52,462 bases of DNA, taken from Bacteroidota bacterium (lineage in GTDB: Bacteria > Bacteroidota > Bacteroidia > Sphingobacteriales > Sphingobacteriaceae). Positions 52,415 to 52,462 of the stretch are shown piece after piece. Location: assembly GCA_013288235.1 (NCBI GenBank), contig JABDCF010000016.1, positions 1 to 52,462 on the forward strand, in the 5' to 3' direction. The notes under the pieces are model-generated. The model made no database searches, had not been told where the DNA came from, and saw only the letters and a list, made by a program, of their open reading frames with translations. Positions within the stretch are counted from its first letter, which is position 1; every line of letters starts with the position of its first letter. A program made the position numbers and the translations under genes.

Positions 52415-52462
52415 CAACGTAAGGGCTACCCTCTTTACCGCTTGCGGTAGAGAGTGTGGTCA

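Larger units (their letters stand above)
52154..52462. other. Intergenic stretch with repeats and a promoter
   Basis: No gene is seen. It holds a short tandem repeat (52179-52216), its imperfect inverted counterpart (52311-52350), and a Bacteroidota-type promoter reading right (52385-52414) toward a gene outside the window. Confidence 0.7.

Noticed and set aside
1..52462. CRISPR arrays, tRNA or rRNA genes, intact IS transposases, toxin-antitoxin pairs
   Set aside because: I looked for regular repeat-spacer patterns, tRNA-like cloverleaf 3' ends, transposase motifs and small gene pairs and found nothing supportable; a covariance-model scan would be decisive for tRNAs.

Overview
The window reads as a chromosome segment of an aerobic Bacteroidota bacterium, probably Sphingobacteriales (Mucilaginibacter/Pedobacter-like). 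Signs are a TonB-dependent receptor with an N-terminal carboxypeptidase-regulatory domain, a DUF5686 protein, two-component-regulator propeller proteins, a BlaI/M56 pair, TANNTTTG-type promoter boxes and many palindromic intergenic repeats. Taxonomy is inferred from gene content only.

Layout. (1) 1-1332: AT-rich, nearly empty left edge with a possible 3' gene end and one small ORF. (2) 1333-14639, plus strand: a tight operon cobA, cobQ, cobD, cbiB, a small P-loop NTPase, cobB, a ferredoxin-cobN fusion, chlD and cbiX. (3) 14644-23814, minus strand, converging on it: a NicO-like transporter, cbiD, cobK, a cbiG-cobM fusion, cobL, a cobJ-cobH fusion, cobI, a PduO-type adenosyltransferase and an SDR protein. 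(4) 23995-27482, plus strand: cobU, a bluB-cobT fusion, cobS and cobC. (5) A cobalamin riboswitch (27560-27731), then a NiCoT-type cobalt/nickel permease and a TonB receptor, closed by a 22-bp terminator hairpin. Together regions 2-5 encode a nearly complete route from uroporphyrinogen III to adenosylcobalamin, including lower-ligand synthesis and metal uptake. It combines late-insertion cobaltochelatase genes (cobN/chlD), early-insertion or siroheme-type cbiX, and cbiD/cbiG in place of cobF/cobG.

(6) 31123-52462: accessory and house genes. These are a DUF5686 outer-membrane protein, an LLM flavin oxidoreductase, a VOC protein, a ToxR-like membrane regulator divergent from two secreted propeller proteins, a BlaI/M56 regulatory pair plus an S41 protease, several small or unknown membrane proteins, a large secreted protein with a possible glycosidase-like fold, and a GlxA-type AraC regulator. 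The intergenic DNA here is full of palindromic repeats. Two look like non-autonomous mobile elements with perfect terminal inverted repeats and direct target duplications, and each sits inside an older repeat.

The strongest points for a second look are: a classic A_AAA_AAA slip site in chlD placed so that a -1 shift would release a ChlI-sized product (no chlI gene is seen here); the P-loop NTPase beside cobD/cbiB as a candidate for the missing L-threonine kinase; a riboswitch found only in front of uptake genes; the nested MITE-like elements; and a possible split sensor system of periplasmic propellers plus a membrane-bound winged-helix regulator.
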